DNA from: Pogona vitticeps
Taxonomy: Eukaryota > Chordata > Lepidosauria > Squamata > Agamidae
Reading direction: 5' to 3'
Length of the DNA: 64,000 bases
Assembly (NCBI RefSeq): GCF_051106095.1
Contig: NC_135783.1
Location: 58,871,447-58,935,446, forward strand
Part shown: positions 33,954-46,333 of the stretch, piece after piece
How positions within the stretch are numbered: the stretch's first letter is position 1
Layout: each line of letters starts with the position of its first letter
The notes under the pieces: generated by a model
Database searches by the model: none
What the model saw: the letters and a program-made list of their open reading frames with translations, nothing else
Told to the model about the DNA's origin: nothing
Position numbers and translations under genes: made by a program

Positions 33954-36344
33954 AGAGATAAAAGGAACAACAGGGAAGTTTGGCCTTGGAGTTCAGAACG
34001 AAGCAGGACAAAGGCTAATAGAGTTTTGTCAAGAGAATAAGCTGGTCATCACAAACACTCTTTTCCAACAACACAAGAGGCGACTCTATACATGGAAATC
34101 ACCAGATGGGCAATATCGAAATCAGATTGATTATATTCTCTGCAGCCAAAGATGGAGAAGCTCTATACAGTCAGCAAAAACAAGACCTGGAGCTGACTGC
34201 GGTTCTGATCATCAGCTTCTCATAGCAAAATTCAAGCTTAAACTGAAGAGATTAGGAAAAACCACTGGGCCACTCAGGTATAATCTAAACCAAATCCCTT
34301 ATGAATACACAGTGGAAGTAAAGAACAGATTTAAGGAACTAGATTTGGTGGACAGAGTGCCTGAAGAACTTTGGATAGAGGCTCGTAACATTGTCCAGGA
34401 GGCAGCAACGAAAACCATCCCAAAGAAAAGGAAATGCAAGAAAGCAAAGTGGCTGTCCAACAAGGCCTTAGAAATAGCAGAGAGGAGAAGGGAAGCAAAA
34501 TGCAAGGGAGATAGGGAAAGTTACAGAAACTTGAATGCAGACTTCCAAAGAATAGCAAGGAGAGACAAGAGGGCCTTCTTAAATGAACAATGCAAAGAAA
34601 TAGAGGAAGATAACAGAAAAGGAAAGACCAGAGATCTGTTCAGGAAAATTGGACATATTAGAGGAACATTTTGCGCAAAGATGAACATGATAAAAGACAA
34701 AAATGGGAGGGACCTAACAGAAGCAGAAGACGTCAAGAAGAGGTGGCAAGAATACACAGAGGAATTATATCAGAAAGATTTGGATATCCCGGTCAACCCA
34801 GACAATGTAGTTGCTGACCTTGAGCCAGACATCCTGGAGAGCGAAGTCAAGTGGGCCTTAGAAAGCCTGGCTAACAACAAGGCCAGTGGAGGTGATGGCA
34901 TTCCAGTTGAACTATTTAAAATCTTGAAAGATGATGCTGTTAAGGTGCTACATTCAATATGCCAGCAAGTTTGGAAAACTCAACAGTGGCCAGAGGATTG
35001 GAAAAGATCAGTCTACATCCCAATCCCAAAGAAAGGCAGTGCCAAAGAATGCTCCAACTACCGTACAATTGCACTCATTTCACACGCTAGCAAGGTTATG
35101 CTCAAAATCCTACAAGGTAGGCTTCAGCAGTATGTGGACCGAGAACTCCCAGAAGTACAAGCTGGATTCCGAAGAGGCAGAGGAACTCGAGACCAAATTG
35201 CTAACTTGCGCTGGATTATGGAGAAAGCCAGAGAGTTCCAGAAAAATATCTACTTCTGCTTCATTGACTATGCGAAAGCCTTTGACTGTGTGGACCACAG
35301 CAAACTATGGCAAGTTCTTAAAGAAATGGGAGTGCCTGACCACTTTATCTGTCTCCTGAGAAACCTATATGTGGGACAGGAAGCAACAGTTAGAACTGGT
35401 CATGGAACAACTGAGTGGTTCAAAATTGGGAAAGGAGTACGGCAAGGCTGTATATTGTCCCCCAGCTTATTTAACTTATATGCAGAATACATCATGCGGA
35501 AGGCTGGACTGGAAGAAACCCAAGCCGGAATTAAGATTGCCGGAAGAAATATCAACAACCTCCGATATGCAGATGATACCACTCTGATGGCAGAAAGTGA
35601 GGAGGAATTAAAGAACCTTGTAATGAGAGTGAAAGAGGAGAGTGCAAAAAACGGTCTGAAACTCAACATCAAAAAAACTAAGATCATGGCCACTGGTCCC
35701 ATCACCTCCTGGGAAATAGAAGGGGAAGATATGGAGGCAGTGTCAAATTTTATCTTCCTGGGCTCCATGATCACTGCAGATGGAGACAGCAGCCCTGAAA
35801 TTAAAAGGCGCCTTCTTCTTGGGAGGAAAGCGATGACAAATCTTGACAGCATCTTGAAAAGCAGAGACATCACCTTGCCAACAAAAGTCCGAATAGTCAA
35901 AGCTATGGTTTTTCCTGTCATGATGTATGGAAGTGAGAGCTGGACCATAAAGAAAGCAGACCGCCGAAGAATTGATGCCTTTGAATTGTGGTGCTGGAGG
36001 AGGCTCTTGAGAATCCCCTGGACTGCAAGAAGAACAAACCTATCAGTTCTAAAGGAAATCAAACCTGAATGCTCACTTGAAGGACAGATCCTGAAGCTGA
36101 GGCTCCAGTACTTTGGCCATCTCATGAGAAGAAAAGAGTCCTTGGAAAAAACCTTGATGTTAGGAAGGTGTGATGGCAAGAGGAGAAGGGGACGACCGAG
36201 GATGAGATGGCTGGACAGTGTCTGCGAAGCAACCAACATGAACCTGACACAACTCCGGGAGGCAGTAGAAGACAGGAGGGCCTGGCGTGCTCTGGTCCAT
36301 GGGGTCACGAAGAGTCGGACACGACTAAACGACTAAACACACAC
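33932..36344 (+). mobile_element. Bov-B LINE (RTE clade), 5'-truncated, open frame
   Basis: A 2.4-kb 3' part of Bov-B. It starts inside the endonuclease domain and runs through the reverse transcriptase and C-terminal region to the canonical 3' end (gagtcggacacgactaaacg). The 8-mer AACTAGTT occurs at 33924-33931 and again at 36345-36352, a candidate target duplication in an otherwise similar AGTTAAC-rich flank. Compared with the copy at 52.4 kb it lacks the whole 5' UTR and first 470 bp of endonuclease. The lack of stops or shifts points to a young insertion. Confidence 0.95.
33955..36336 (+). CDS. Bov-B ORF2: end of endonuclease, reverse transcriptase, C-terminal domain
   Basis: Reverse transcriptase polyprotein of an RTE-clade LINE, which copies its RNA at a nicked chromosomal site. 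The frame is open from the 5' break (33955) to the stop at 36334-36336, about 793 codons, with no ATG needed upstream. In order: last third of the APE endonuclease (blocks NQIDYILCSQRW and GADCGSDHQLL near 34124-34230, the SDH holding a catalytic histidine), linker, then RT: NNKASGGDGIP near 34875, PIPKKG near 35020, AGFRRGRGTRDQIA near 35161-35202, FIDYAKAFDCVDH near 35260-35298, GVRQGCILSP near 35434-35463, and catalytic YADD at 35566-35577. The C-terminal part holds GSESWTIKKADRRRIDAFEL and RRGRPRMRWLDS. The endonuclease start (DFN region) is missing, so the element cannot be autonomous, but the RT looks whole. No promoter seen. Confidence 0.93.
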   Translation, partial: EIKGTTGKFGLGVQNEAGQRLIEFCQENKLVITNTLFQQHKRRLYTWKSPDGQYRNQIDYILCSQRWRSSIQSAKTRPGADCGSDHQLLIAKFKLKLKRLGKTTGPLRYNLNQIPYEYTVEVKNRFKELDLVDRVPEELWIEARNIVQEAATKTIPKKRKCKKAKWLSNKALEIAERRREAKCKGDRESYRNLNADFQRIARRDKRAFLNEQCKEIEEDNRKGKTRDLFRKIGHIRGTFCAKMNMIKDKNGRDLTEAEDVKKRWQEYTEELYQKDLDIPVNPDNVVADLEPDILESEVKWALESLANNKASGGDGIPVELFKILKDDAVKVLHSICQQVWKTQQWPEDWKRSVYIPIPKKGSAKECSNYRTIALISHASKVMLKILQGRLQQYVDRELPEVQAGFRRGRGTRDQIANLRWIMEKAREFQKNIYFCFIDYAKAFDCVDHSKLWQVLKEMGVPDHFICLLRNLYVGQEATVRTGHGTTEWFKIGKGVRQGCILSPSLFNLYAEYIMRKAGLEETQAGIKIAGRNINNLRYADDTTLMAESEEELKNLVMRVKEESAKNGLKLNIKKTKIMATGPITSWEIEGEDMEAVSNFIFLGSMITADGDSSPEIKRRLLLGRKAMTNLDSILKSRDITLPTKVRIVKAMVFPVMMYGSESWTIKKADRRRIDAFELWCWRRLLRIPWTARRTNLSVLKEIKPECSLEGQILKLRLQYFGHLMRRKESLEKTLMLGRCDGKRRRGRPRMRWLDSVCEATNMNLTQLREAVEDRRAWRALVHGVTKSRTRLND

Positions 36345-36352
36345 AACTAGTT

Positions 36353-38265
36353 GTTGGCAGGATCCCATGTGACTAGTATGCAAGAAGTGATACAAGCAGC
36401 TACTTGTTACCTAGGGGCACATCATCACCTTACTTTCGACCATTGCCCTTACACCAGTTGTAAGTAACCAAGAGCATTCTGTCAATTGCATTTAGCCTTC
36501 TCTGAGTATGACTTTTGAAACTCTTTATGCAGTCCCATCCAGGTTATGCTTGACTGAGGCAGGTGCCCTTGTCATCCCGCCTTAGTGAAAGTCCTGGACT
36601 TGTGGATCATAACTTGGGCCACATGCCTTCAGGGCACTCTCCGGAAATCCTCAGAAATGGGAGGAGAGTCTACCTCTTCTGTCTATTTGCATGGACTTCC
36701 AAAAGCCAATGCAGAAAAATTGTTCTGTACAGCTCAGACCAATATTAGAATGACAGCTGTACATATATCATAAAAATCATATCTACCTAGACATGCACTG
36801 TTGGAGTCACGAAATGAGAAGGCTGATGGGCTTTGTGATGATCACCAGATAATTAGGATAGCAAATAGTCTCTTAGAGATAGAAGTTAAAGAAGTGAGCC
36901 ACACACACAGGGATGTCTGTCAGCAGTGCTTCTGGTGGGCGACTAGTAGAAGAGGCAGAAGAACACCGAATTGGTTCCCAATGAATTCTGCCTTGTTCCC
37001 CAGGAGGACTGTGCTTTTATTAACTTTACAAGCTCACAGATAGTGGACAGTATACAGATAGGTTACAGAGTTCAGATAGGACAATGGTTACATCATGCCT
37101 TTAGGACTGGCCTAAGGAAAGGCTCTATGCAAGCCCTCTAGCATCTATGAGAAAGAAGAAGAATGGTGGGCAGTCATGCCTCTCAGAAGCAGCTGTGATG
37201 TCATCCAGGAGGAGGGTTTGCCTTCTACTGTAGATGAAGCCAGCAGTTTAGCAATCTTGGGAATGGCACCCCCACAATGCACATGCACATTTTGCTTTAT
37301 CACTTTTTTTTTCTTCCTGGCTTGGGGAGAATTAGTGATGATGTTGCTTTCTTTTTTGTACTAGCAGCAGTAGAGTGAGGTAGGTAAATAAGGTTACTCC
37401 TTGGTGGATTCCTCGACAACTCCCTCTGGGAGACTATCTCAGTAGTAGTATAACTGGCAAAGCTATCCTCACATGAGCTGTAGAAAAGCTGATGGCTCAT
37501 GGTATTAGATTTCTAAGAAGTACCCTGACCAGTGAAACCAACAAAGTCTTCCTTGTGGGTGATGGTGGTGGGAGCAGCGGCAAGAGAGAAGAAGCCAGTG
37601 AAGTTCTAAGATGATAATGATGATGTCATCCTTATGGTTAATGGTATCAGCTCCACTATACTGTATGTGACGCAGCTCCTGAAGTATTGAATAACGAACT
37701 GATAACAGAACTGAATAATGAGAGCTAACATTGTTATCTTTCAGTGTTACAATGAAAATGAGGCAAATATAAAATTTGTAAATATATGTAACCATTTACT
37801 CATTATTGCAAGACTGTTACTTCTGGGGAGAATGGGCTGTTAGAGCTGTGGTTTTTTTTGCCACTTTCATTTTTAAAAAATAATGCTGCCATTGATGACT
37901 TAATAATTATCAGTTGGGAACATCACATAGCATGCTAAATTCCATAGTTAAATACTAAGGAAGGACAAGCTACTTTTAAAATAAAAAAAATTCAAATTAA
38001 AGAAGAGAAGGGCTGTTTGCCAGTGGTCCCCTCAAACCAGGAGCTGGTGCTGTGTCTATCCCTGTACTTTCTTCAGTGAGTGTCAACAATTTCCCACAAT
38101 ACCAGGCATGGCCTATCCAAGTCAGCTGAAGCTGGGGCATTTTATACAAACCATGTGCTCTATAGCTGACCAGGCTCTTTCAAGATAGTATAAAAGCCTG
38201 AAGGGCCAGAATCCTCCTTCTCCTCCAATATGCTGCCATAAACTGCTTGACTTATACCAGCATAC
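36353..38265. other. No gene or clear repeat
   Basis: No recognised family on either strand. Short open frames have no motif. Confidence 0.4.
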
Positions 38266-38580
38266 ATTTGTTTCGTTTCGTTTAGTCGTTTAGTCATGTC
38301 TGACTCTTCATGACCCCATGGACCAGAGCACGCCAGGCCCTCCTATCTTCCACTGCCTCCCGGAGTTGTGTCAAATTGATGTTGGTTACTTCGCAGACAC
38401 TGTCCAGCCATCTCAGCCTCGGTCGTCCCCTTCTCTTCTTGCCGTCACACTTTCCTAACATCAAGGTCTTTTCCAAGGAGTCTTTTCTTCTCATGAGATG
38501 GCCAAAGTACTGGAGCCTCAGCTTCAGGATCTGTCCTTCCAGCGATCTGTCCTTCCAGGATCTGTCCTTCCAGCATACAT
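38266..38580 (-). mobile_element. Bov-B LINE, 3' end fragment
   Basis: Reverse of the Bov-B 3' end: tail tcgtttagtcgtttagtcatg at 38277-38300, then the C-terminal code read on the minus strand (HLMRRKDSLEKTLMLGKCDG, RRGRPRLRWLDSVCEVTN, then WRALVHGVMKSQT). About 300 bp survive. Its upstream end breaks into three tandem copies of a 17-bp unit gatctgtccttccagc (about 38529-38576). Confidence 0.92.
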
Positions 38581-40904
38581 AGATAGTAGGATTCTGCCCT
38601 TTATTTTAAACAGATGTCCAGTGGAAATCATCACATGCAGCTACAATATTCCACGCGTTGTTCCATGCTGAATTTTAACATGCTCCCCCGCCCTATACTA
38701 TTGTTCCCGAGGAACACTGCTTGAGAATTGCTTGCATAGTCTTAGGTTCTCATTCCCTATCTTTATTTCATATGGGGCAGGAAGCAATGCCCAAAGGAAT
38801 GAAAAGAGTGCTATATTCCGTCTCCCCTCCTCCCCTCCCCACAGTAGCCCCAGTAGGCATCAATATTCATGTGGGTTTGTTATTGGAACTGCCACTGGTG
38901 CTTTGCCTTAAATAGAACGCAAGCAAACCTGCTCCGTTTGTTTTTCTTGACATGGTATTAAGTGGTGCTTTCCAAGAAACAAGGGCGGAAAAAACCTGGA
39001 CGTACAGTGGTGACTTTGACTCTGTTTGGCAAGAGCAAAGGATGATCCACTAAACAAGAAAAATACAGGCATGAAGTAAATGGGTCATTCTGAGAAGCAG
39101 TGCTTTTTTTGTGTGGCCTATGGGTTTGTAAATAATAAAACCTCACAAAAACAGCTGGTAAGGACATTTATTCAGGACACTCTCTCTCTCTGTGTCTTTC
39201 TCTCCCTTCAGCACCCATCTTCAAAGCACTCTCTCAGAATTAGCCAGATAAATAATATTTCTGTACCATGTTTCCTTTCATAAATAATACATAGGGGGCA
39301 GTCCTATGGGACTAAACTTTCCTGATCTTTAAACTAGAGCCACTTTGGGAGTTCAATGTGTCCCCTCTCTGATCTGACTGCATTGGACCACTTGCTACCA
39401 CTTATTGTTACCACTTATAATCGATTTTCTCTGAGGGCTCAAAGCACAGATTAAAACCACCTGAAAAAATTGCCATTATTTGAGTAATACATCTATCCTG
39501 TAAGATAAATCTATATTGTTATTGTTTTGGCCTTAAAGATGGGGTCGGGATTAAAGCTGAAATACAGTGGCTGGCCTAAAACCATCTCTTATTCCCATTT
39601 CCCCACCACAGCCCCTCAACACATTTTGCAATATCATGGCTAAAGTACACTTTAAACTAGAGCCACTTAAGGAGTTCAGTGGGCCTCAAAGACATTGCCA
39701 ACCTCCAATGAACTTAGTGAGAGTGATTCTATGCAATACACGATGGCAAAGCCATACTTGATACAATGTTTGCATTTGTCATGAAGCTGAAATAAGTAGA
39801 AATATAATGGGGCACACATAAACCCCACTGTCTGCTTATTTACAATATTGTGCTTCATGATTCTCAAGCAGAATTAAATATTTAATTGTAAGTCTTCTTT
39901 AAGAACTAGAAGCGACCTGGTGTTTTCCCTGGCTATGATTCCTACCCCCCAGCATGTGCTTAATCCCTGGTTATCGGATTGGTTTTAGTGTTTTATCTAT
40001 TTACTTGGACTTCTACCCAACTTTTCCTTGTAGGAGGGCTCTTGTGTTTATAACACCCGTATGATCAGCGGGGCTGAGATCAGAGGACAGAGGTTGAGCT
40101 ATCCAGAAATTCTGAATTTTCAAATTCCACATCCAAAGGGTTGTAGTTCCAAATTCTGAACCTAAATTTTGGTGCTAGTGCACATCCCTACTTGTGACAT
40201 CAGGCATGAAAACGTCAGGCGTCCTAACTGACACATTATGAAGCAAAAGCAAGTTAATTCACCAAGGGCAAAACTCATGTTAGAGTAACCACATAAATTT
40301 AAGGATTACAGTTTAATTATTTGTTACCTGTATTGCGTAGTTTGGTCCTGAGACTTCCTTTCTCTGCCAGCACTACTGTTTGGCATGTACGGACAACTCA
40401 ACCTGCTGAATTTCTCCTAGTCATGCAGCTTTTACAAGTGTGCTGGTTGTACTTGAGGATTAAGTTTGTAGCCCTTTGTAGCATAATCTAACCTAAACTT
40501 TATAGCAGCTAATGAAAACAAATCAAATCAAAACAATTATAATCAAAAATAAAGACAGCACTGAAACTGACCCTCAGCTAAGAGCTTAAAGGTAGCTTCC
40601 AAAGGCCAGCTACAAACCGGGATGGGTGAGAGGATTTTGGAAAAGGTTTAATGTGTGGACCATTGTGAGTTCTAGTCCAGATTTGGACTAGATTCTAGTC
40701 TAGGAAACATACTTAACTGAATTATTAGCCAGACATGACTATGTTTCATAAGAGAAGTGTGTAAGTTACAGTATCTTATGGGGAATATTCTTTGGGTCCA
40801 TTTTTTTATACAAGGTCTTTTTTAAAAAAGCAAGAAAACCTTATCCATCCCTATTTTTCTTCTCTCACTCTCTCATTCTCTATCTCTGTATATTTAGTTG
40901 ATGT
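38581..40904. other. No gene; possible MITE end near 40190
   Basis: No recognised gene. Around 40090-40192 the sequence ends ggtgctagtgcacatcccta, resembling the TAGGGATGTGCAC end of hAT-like MITEs, with gttgtagttcc inside. The other end is not found. Confidence 0.35.
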
Positions 40905-41738
40905 CAGTTGTTGTTGTTGTTGTTTAGTTATTAAACCATGGACCAAAGCACGCCAGGCCCTCCTGTCTTCCACTGCCTCCCAGAGTTTGGTCAAAGTCAT
41001 GTTGGTAGCTTTCATGACACTGTCCACCATCTTGTCCTCTGTCATCCTCTTCTCCTCTTCCCTTCACACTTTCCCAACATCAGGGGCTGTTCCAGGGAGT
41101 CTTCTCATGAGATTGGAGCCTCAGCTTCAGGATCTGTCATTCCAGTGAGCACTCAGGGTTGATTTCTTTCAAAATGGATAGGTATGTTCTCCTTGCAGTC
41201 CAGGGGACTCTCAAGAGCCTCCTCCAGCACCACAGTTCAAAAGTATCAATTCTTCGGTGGTCAGCCTTCTTTATGTTCCAGCTCTCACTTCCACACATTG
41301 CTACTGGAAAAACCATAGCTTTGACTATGCAGACCTTTGTTGGCAAGGTGATGTCTCTGCTTCTTAAGATGCTGTTGAGGTTTGTCATTGCTTTCCTCCC
41401 AAGAAGCAGGCATCTTTGAATTTCATGGCTGCTGTCATCATCTGCAGTGATCATGGAGCCCAAGAAAGTAAAATCTGTCACCGCCTCCATATTTACCCCT
41501 TGTATTTGTCAGGAGGTGATGGGACCAGTGGCCATGATCTCAGTTTTTTTTTTATGTTGAGCTTCAGACCATTTTTTGCACTCTCCTCTTTCACCCTCAT
41601 TAAGAGGTTCTTTAATTCCTCCCCACTTTTTGCCATCAGAGTGGTATCATCTGCATATCGGAGGTTGTTGGTATTCCTTCCAGCAATCTTAATTCTGGCT
41701 TGGGAGTCCTCCAGTTCAGCCTTTTGCATGAGTTGATG
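40905..41738 (-). mobile_element. Bov-B LINE, 3' third, broken
   Basis: Minus-strand Bov-B from just before the catalytic YADD (reverse of 41644-41660, read NLRYADDTTLMA) through the C-terminal domain (GSESWNIKKADHRRIDTFEL, WCWRRLLRVPWTARRTYLSI) to the 3' end near 40905, with a (CAA)n tail visible as (TTG)n on the plus strand. Several frame changes and internal losses, including around 41040-41130, divide it into three open pieces. Clearly older than the copy at 33.9 kb. RT fingers and palm upstream of YADD are absent. Confidence 0.92.
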
Positions 41739-42304
41739 TTAGAGAATTTGCAAATAGGATAAATGTCTTTCAGCAGTAAAGATTTCTCAAGCATCCCTTG
41801 TTTACCTTTCTTCTATGTGTCTATGCTGTGATTTCTACTGCAGTATTATCTGAGAGTCTCTAAGTGCCGTCTGGGTCACTTGGCTGGGCTAGAAGACAAT
41901 CATTATCTGCAGAGACAGTCTTGCAACATTGATGCCAATGGCAACAACCCCTAGAAAAATCCATGAAGGCTCCGTCAGTGCGTGGCAATCTGTCCATCTT
42001 TTTCATTACCACTGTGCTGTAAGTGGTTTCAGTGTTCAGAGATGAAGCAAAATGGCAATCCATATTAAGTCTTTGTTTTATGATCTAGGTAAACAAAGGG
42101 AACATTTAAAGTAACTGTCCATTATATACTGCCAGGGAGGCATTCAAAATGGATAAAGTTCAGAGACATACTTGCAGAAGTTTGACAGGAAATGGGCTTA
42201 AGCAACATTGTTTTGAAGCAATTTAGGGACATCTCACTAGGACATTGTGGCTGAAAACCGTTTGCTTAGTGTGGGAAGTTGCAACTAGAGCAGACCCACT
42301 GATT
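41739..42304. other. No gene or clear repeat
   Basis: Nothing recognised. Confidence 0.4.
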
Positions 42305-43050
42305 CAGTCAATCCTTAAGGGAAAGCTTGCCTGATGAGAAAGGTCTTTGCTTGCTTGTGGAAGGACAGTAAAGATAGGGCGAGCATGGCCTCCTGTAGGT
42401 AGGGGTTCCCACAGGAGTTCTGCGGGCAGCAACAGAGCAAGCCCTCTCCCATATCCCCGCTGAATATACTTATGAAGGTGGCGGGATCAAGAGAAAGGCA
42501 TCTCCTGATAATCTTAACACTCAAGCATGCTCACAATGCAAGAGATACTGTAGCTTGGACCCCAGCTGTTTAGAGCTTTACAAATTAGGAACAGCACTTT
42601 GAACTGTGCCTGGAAATGGATCAGCAGCCTAAGGAACTACTGTGACAGCGGGGGTTATGGGATCCCTGTAACCAGCCCCAGTTAGGAATCTGGCTGCTGC
42701 TGAAGTTTACAAACCCTTTTCAGAGGCAAACCCACCTAGAACATATTAATCCAGCTAAGATGTAACTAAGGCATGTGTCACCATGGGCAGATCAGACCTC
42801 TCCCAGAATGGACACAGCTGGCACTCTAGTTTTAATTGTGGAAATGCACTCCTGGCCACCACCAAAACCTTGGCATCCAGGCTTGGAGATGAATCCAGGA
42901 GCACCCCCAAGCTGCACACCTGTGTTTTCAGAGGAAGCATAACTCCATCTAGCACAGGCTGCATCCCTGTTCCTTGATATGTCTTTTGACTGACCAGGAG
43001 CACCTCTGTCTTGTCTGGATTAAGTAAATTCTACAAAGCTGGTATGATCT
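42305..43050 (-). mobile_element. L2-clade LINE, end of RT and C-terminus
   Basis: Minus strand, from LNPDKTEVLLVS (about 43030-42990) through the thumb region (LDGVMLPLKTQVCSLGVLLD, SSPSLDAKVLVVARSAFPQL, LVTS near 42760) to a worn C-terminus (FKVLFLICKALN near 42600-42565). The PDKTEVLL block follows the catalytic YADD in L2/CR1 enzymes, which is not present here. Frame changes separate the two halves. A neighbouring fragment of the same C-terminus is at 43195-43330. Confidence 0.85.
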
Positions 43051-43194
43051 CCACTAAGGAGTCAGTGGTGGACTGCATATTTGTAATCTAACACCTAAGT
43101 ACAGAAGGTATCACCAGAAGTCTGGCCACCAGATGATGAATTTCTCACTACAGCTGCAACAATGGTTGCAAAAAGTTGCAATCTGGACTAATGA

Positions 43195-43330
43195 AGGGAC
43201 TTCCTGGACTAAAGAAATTACAGCTTTTCAAAGGTCTTTGCCTGCTTGCAGAAGGACACCAATGATGGGGCCAGCCTGATTTCCTGTGGGAGGGAGTTCC
43301 AGAGTCTGGGAGCAGCAACCATATATTATA
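43195..43330 (-). mobile_element. L2-clade LINE C-terminal scrap
   Basis: The words aaggtctttgcctgcttgcagaagg and gggagttccagagtctgggagcag are the reversed code of the L2 C-terminus (APRLWNSLP-type motif). They repeat the phrase seen at 42337-42430, so this is either a second insertion or a duplicated part of the neighbouring copy. Confidence 0.65.
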
Positions 43331-46300
43331 TCATGAACCACTGACCTGGAGTCATCCTGCACCACTTCGTTGGTTTTGTACACTGTGAGATGACTTCATC
43401 ATATGATGATTTATTTTATCAGTGGTGATGTGGCTGTAGATGCCACAACAAGCCTGCACTTGTCTATTTTCCCTAAGGAGGACAAAATTAAACAATATTA
43501 AAAAGTTGAATCGTGACACGAGAAAGGGATGGAGAGTTGAAAGAACCAAGAGCAGAAATTGTTTTCTATGGGGAAAGGCACAATGTTCATAATGTAGTGG
43601 TAGCATTATTTTGACAGAGGAGAGGTAATCTGTTCCCCATATGCTTACTAAAGCATAAAGCAGAGATGACCTGGTCAAATTCTTCCACATCACTCTCATT
43701 CATGTTGTAGCTTTGTGTCTTTCATTTACTACAACAGATTCCTGCCCCTATTTTTGTTCATTGGCATCCACCTCAGACTTAATGACTACAACAGAGCATT
43801 CCTTCTTCAGATTATAACCAAACAAGGTTAGGAAGATTTTATACCCTCCTTGGCTCGTGTTAGCAGGTTTGTTTCACGAAATGTCCTTTGTTTCTTGTCA
43901 CATTGTAAACTCATTGAATTTTCGAGTCTCTCTTGCTCACACCCATCAAAAGCTCTGCTACTATCTTTCTTCATTCTAAATAACAGTTGATTACTCATTA
44001 CCTTTAACACAGAAAACCTTGCAGGATCCATCTTGCTCCTCTGGAGACATGAGCTACTGCTGCTCTGGACTAGCTTGATAGATACCAAGCCACATTGTGC
44101 CCATTCTTTGGATTACATTGTGTTTGATCATTCTTATGTTTTCAAGATGCATGCTTCTCTGGGTGCAACGAAGCCCAAAGTTACTATGAAACCCCCCCCC
44201 CCCGTTCAAAACAATGCTTTTGATGTAAGCCAGACAAACAGCTCTTAGGCACAGATGCTGCATTCTGCACCATAATTAGAATGGGATGTGGTATGGGGGA
44301 GGGGAGGAGTGCCATTTGAATGTACTTTAAAACTTTATGCCTGAGGGTTTTATATATACAACACATGCCCACACTTCCTGCTGTTGTATGTAGGGGAGGG
44401 GAGGTATGTGCAGAATTCAAGTGACTCACTCAGGGTGTTTCTTAAAAAGAAATCCTGTCTATCACACAGAAGTATGATCAAAGCTTATCCTGTTTCAGAT
44501 GTTATTTTTCCCCCCACTGTTAGCTATGCATTGCTTATAATAGTAGAATTCTTAATCCAACTGTTTGCTTTCACTACAGAAAGTGAAGGACAAATTAATT
44601 CTCCTTCTGAGAGTACAAAGAGAAGGGTTTCTTTCCCAAGTGCAAACAATGTGATTGAGTTTCCAAACCTGTGTTTTTGAGAAGTTTAATTATACTTTAA
44701 CTGCAGCCAAACTGTCAAAACATGGTAGCCAACCATTCCTGTGGAGAATGCCTTACCTTTCTTATATAAAAGCCGGTAATTGAGATTGGAAATGAAATTA
44801 CGGCATTGAAAACAGAGAACAAGGCTGTGTTTTGTTGCCAAAAAGGAAAACAAACCAAATCCTTATGTTCAGACTTCTGAACTGAGGTAACGGAAGCTGG
44901 GGGTGGGGGGAGAGAAAGTAAAGTGTGGACACCGCAATGAGAGCTTTATTATTAAGCTTTATCAGTAGTGAAGCAGTAACGAGTGTAATTTTGACCTCAC
45001 CAAAACCAGTTTAATGTGTCCTGAATGAAGATAGTTAAAACAGCCATAATTTAGAAGGTTCAGGTAAACTCACAGGTCCAGGCCCTTGTGTTAACAAGTA
45101 TCTCAGTTGGCAGTGGTACAGAAGAAATTCTAATTGAAATATTGGAGAACTGCTCTCAGTTGGAACCATTTCATACAGGGTGAAGAGAGACATCCCAGAT
45201 CTCTCACCAAAGAGCTTGTGAATGTAAATCATTCTTATAACACAATGGAATCCATAGCATTAGAATCAACGTGGTGGATTCCAAAGTTGTAACTAGAAAT
45301 CTAACTACATAGACAAGATACACCGAATGATTAGAAAAAGTATGATAAGGGGTCGTTTCTGCATCAAATGCTTGAAGCTTGTGGCATGATGTGTCTCTGA
45401 TCACAGAAGCCTACTTTCCAGCACAAAGCAGACCAGGTTTCAGTGAGACAAATTTTGGATTGCAAAAGTTCCCTTGATTCTTCACATGCTTCAGTCAGAC
45501 CAAGAAAAAGGGGACTTCCAGTAGCAAGCAGCAGCTTGTATCTATACAACCTGTAGAGAACCAGAAAAATTCAACAGTTTTGTGCAAGCTAGCATTAAAA
45601 GGATGCTGAGAGTTTTCATTTTACTACTTTGTGCATGGTTGATTCACTTGTTATATAGCTTTCCTCTCCTTTTCACTTGAAACCTATATTGTAATGTCTT
45701 ACCTGGATTATTTGGGGACAACTGAAGTATCTTGAGGGCTAATGTGGTTTACCAGGTGGAGTACAAAACTAAGACTCAGAAAGCTTGGGTTTGGCTATGG
45801 AAACTGATTGGGAAGACAATGTAATTAGCATAGAATAAAGTACAGACAATAGAATTTCTTCAATTAGGACTGGTAAATTCACTTATCTGGAACTGAAGTC
45901 CTAAGCATGTGTGCTGGGGAGGAAGACTCCCTGTGCACAGTGGGACTTAATTCTGCATAAACTGACGTGCAATTGTACAGTAAGTTAATCTGTTAACATA
46001 GCAAAAGAAAATATCATTGGCCAGTATCCTATTGCAATTATGCAGTGCAAACCAATATGTATATAAACGCACACAACTTACACACACACACATATGTGTG
46101 TAACTAGTGTGCACAATAGTGTTGGCTGTGATCTGCTCGGATATACCCAGTCACACACTTGGCTATGCTTTTAGTCTTGTGCCAAGGCATGCAACAAATG
46201 GCCAGAAAATATCAAAACTGCTTGAGTTTATTCCCCTTACGTGTATGGCATTCAGTAACAGGACTTTAGCCACTGTAGTAAAACAAACAAACTGCAGAAG

Positions 46301-46333
46301 AATGAAAAAGAATACAAAAATAAAACCAAAGGT
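43331..46333. other. No gene or clear repeat
   Basis: No recognised family. Contains a poly-C run at 44191-44203. Open frames up to 115 codons (43352-43699 minus) have no motif I know. Confidence 0.4.

Noticed and set aside
34312-36308. Minus-strand and shifted-frame open frames over the Bov-B copy (for example 302 codons at 35400-36308)
   Set aside because: They are shadows of the real plus-strand RT frame; the true frame has all RT motifs.
43352-43699. 115-codon minus-strand frame as a gene
   Set aside because: No recognisable domain and partly in worn L2-adjacent DNA.
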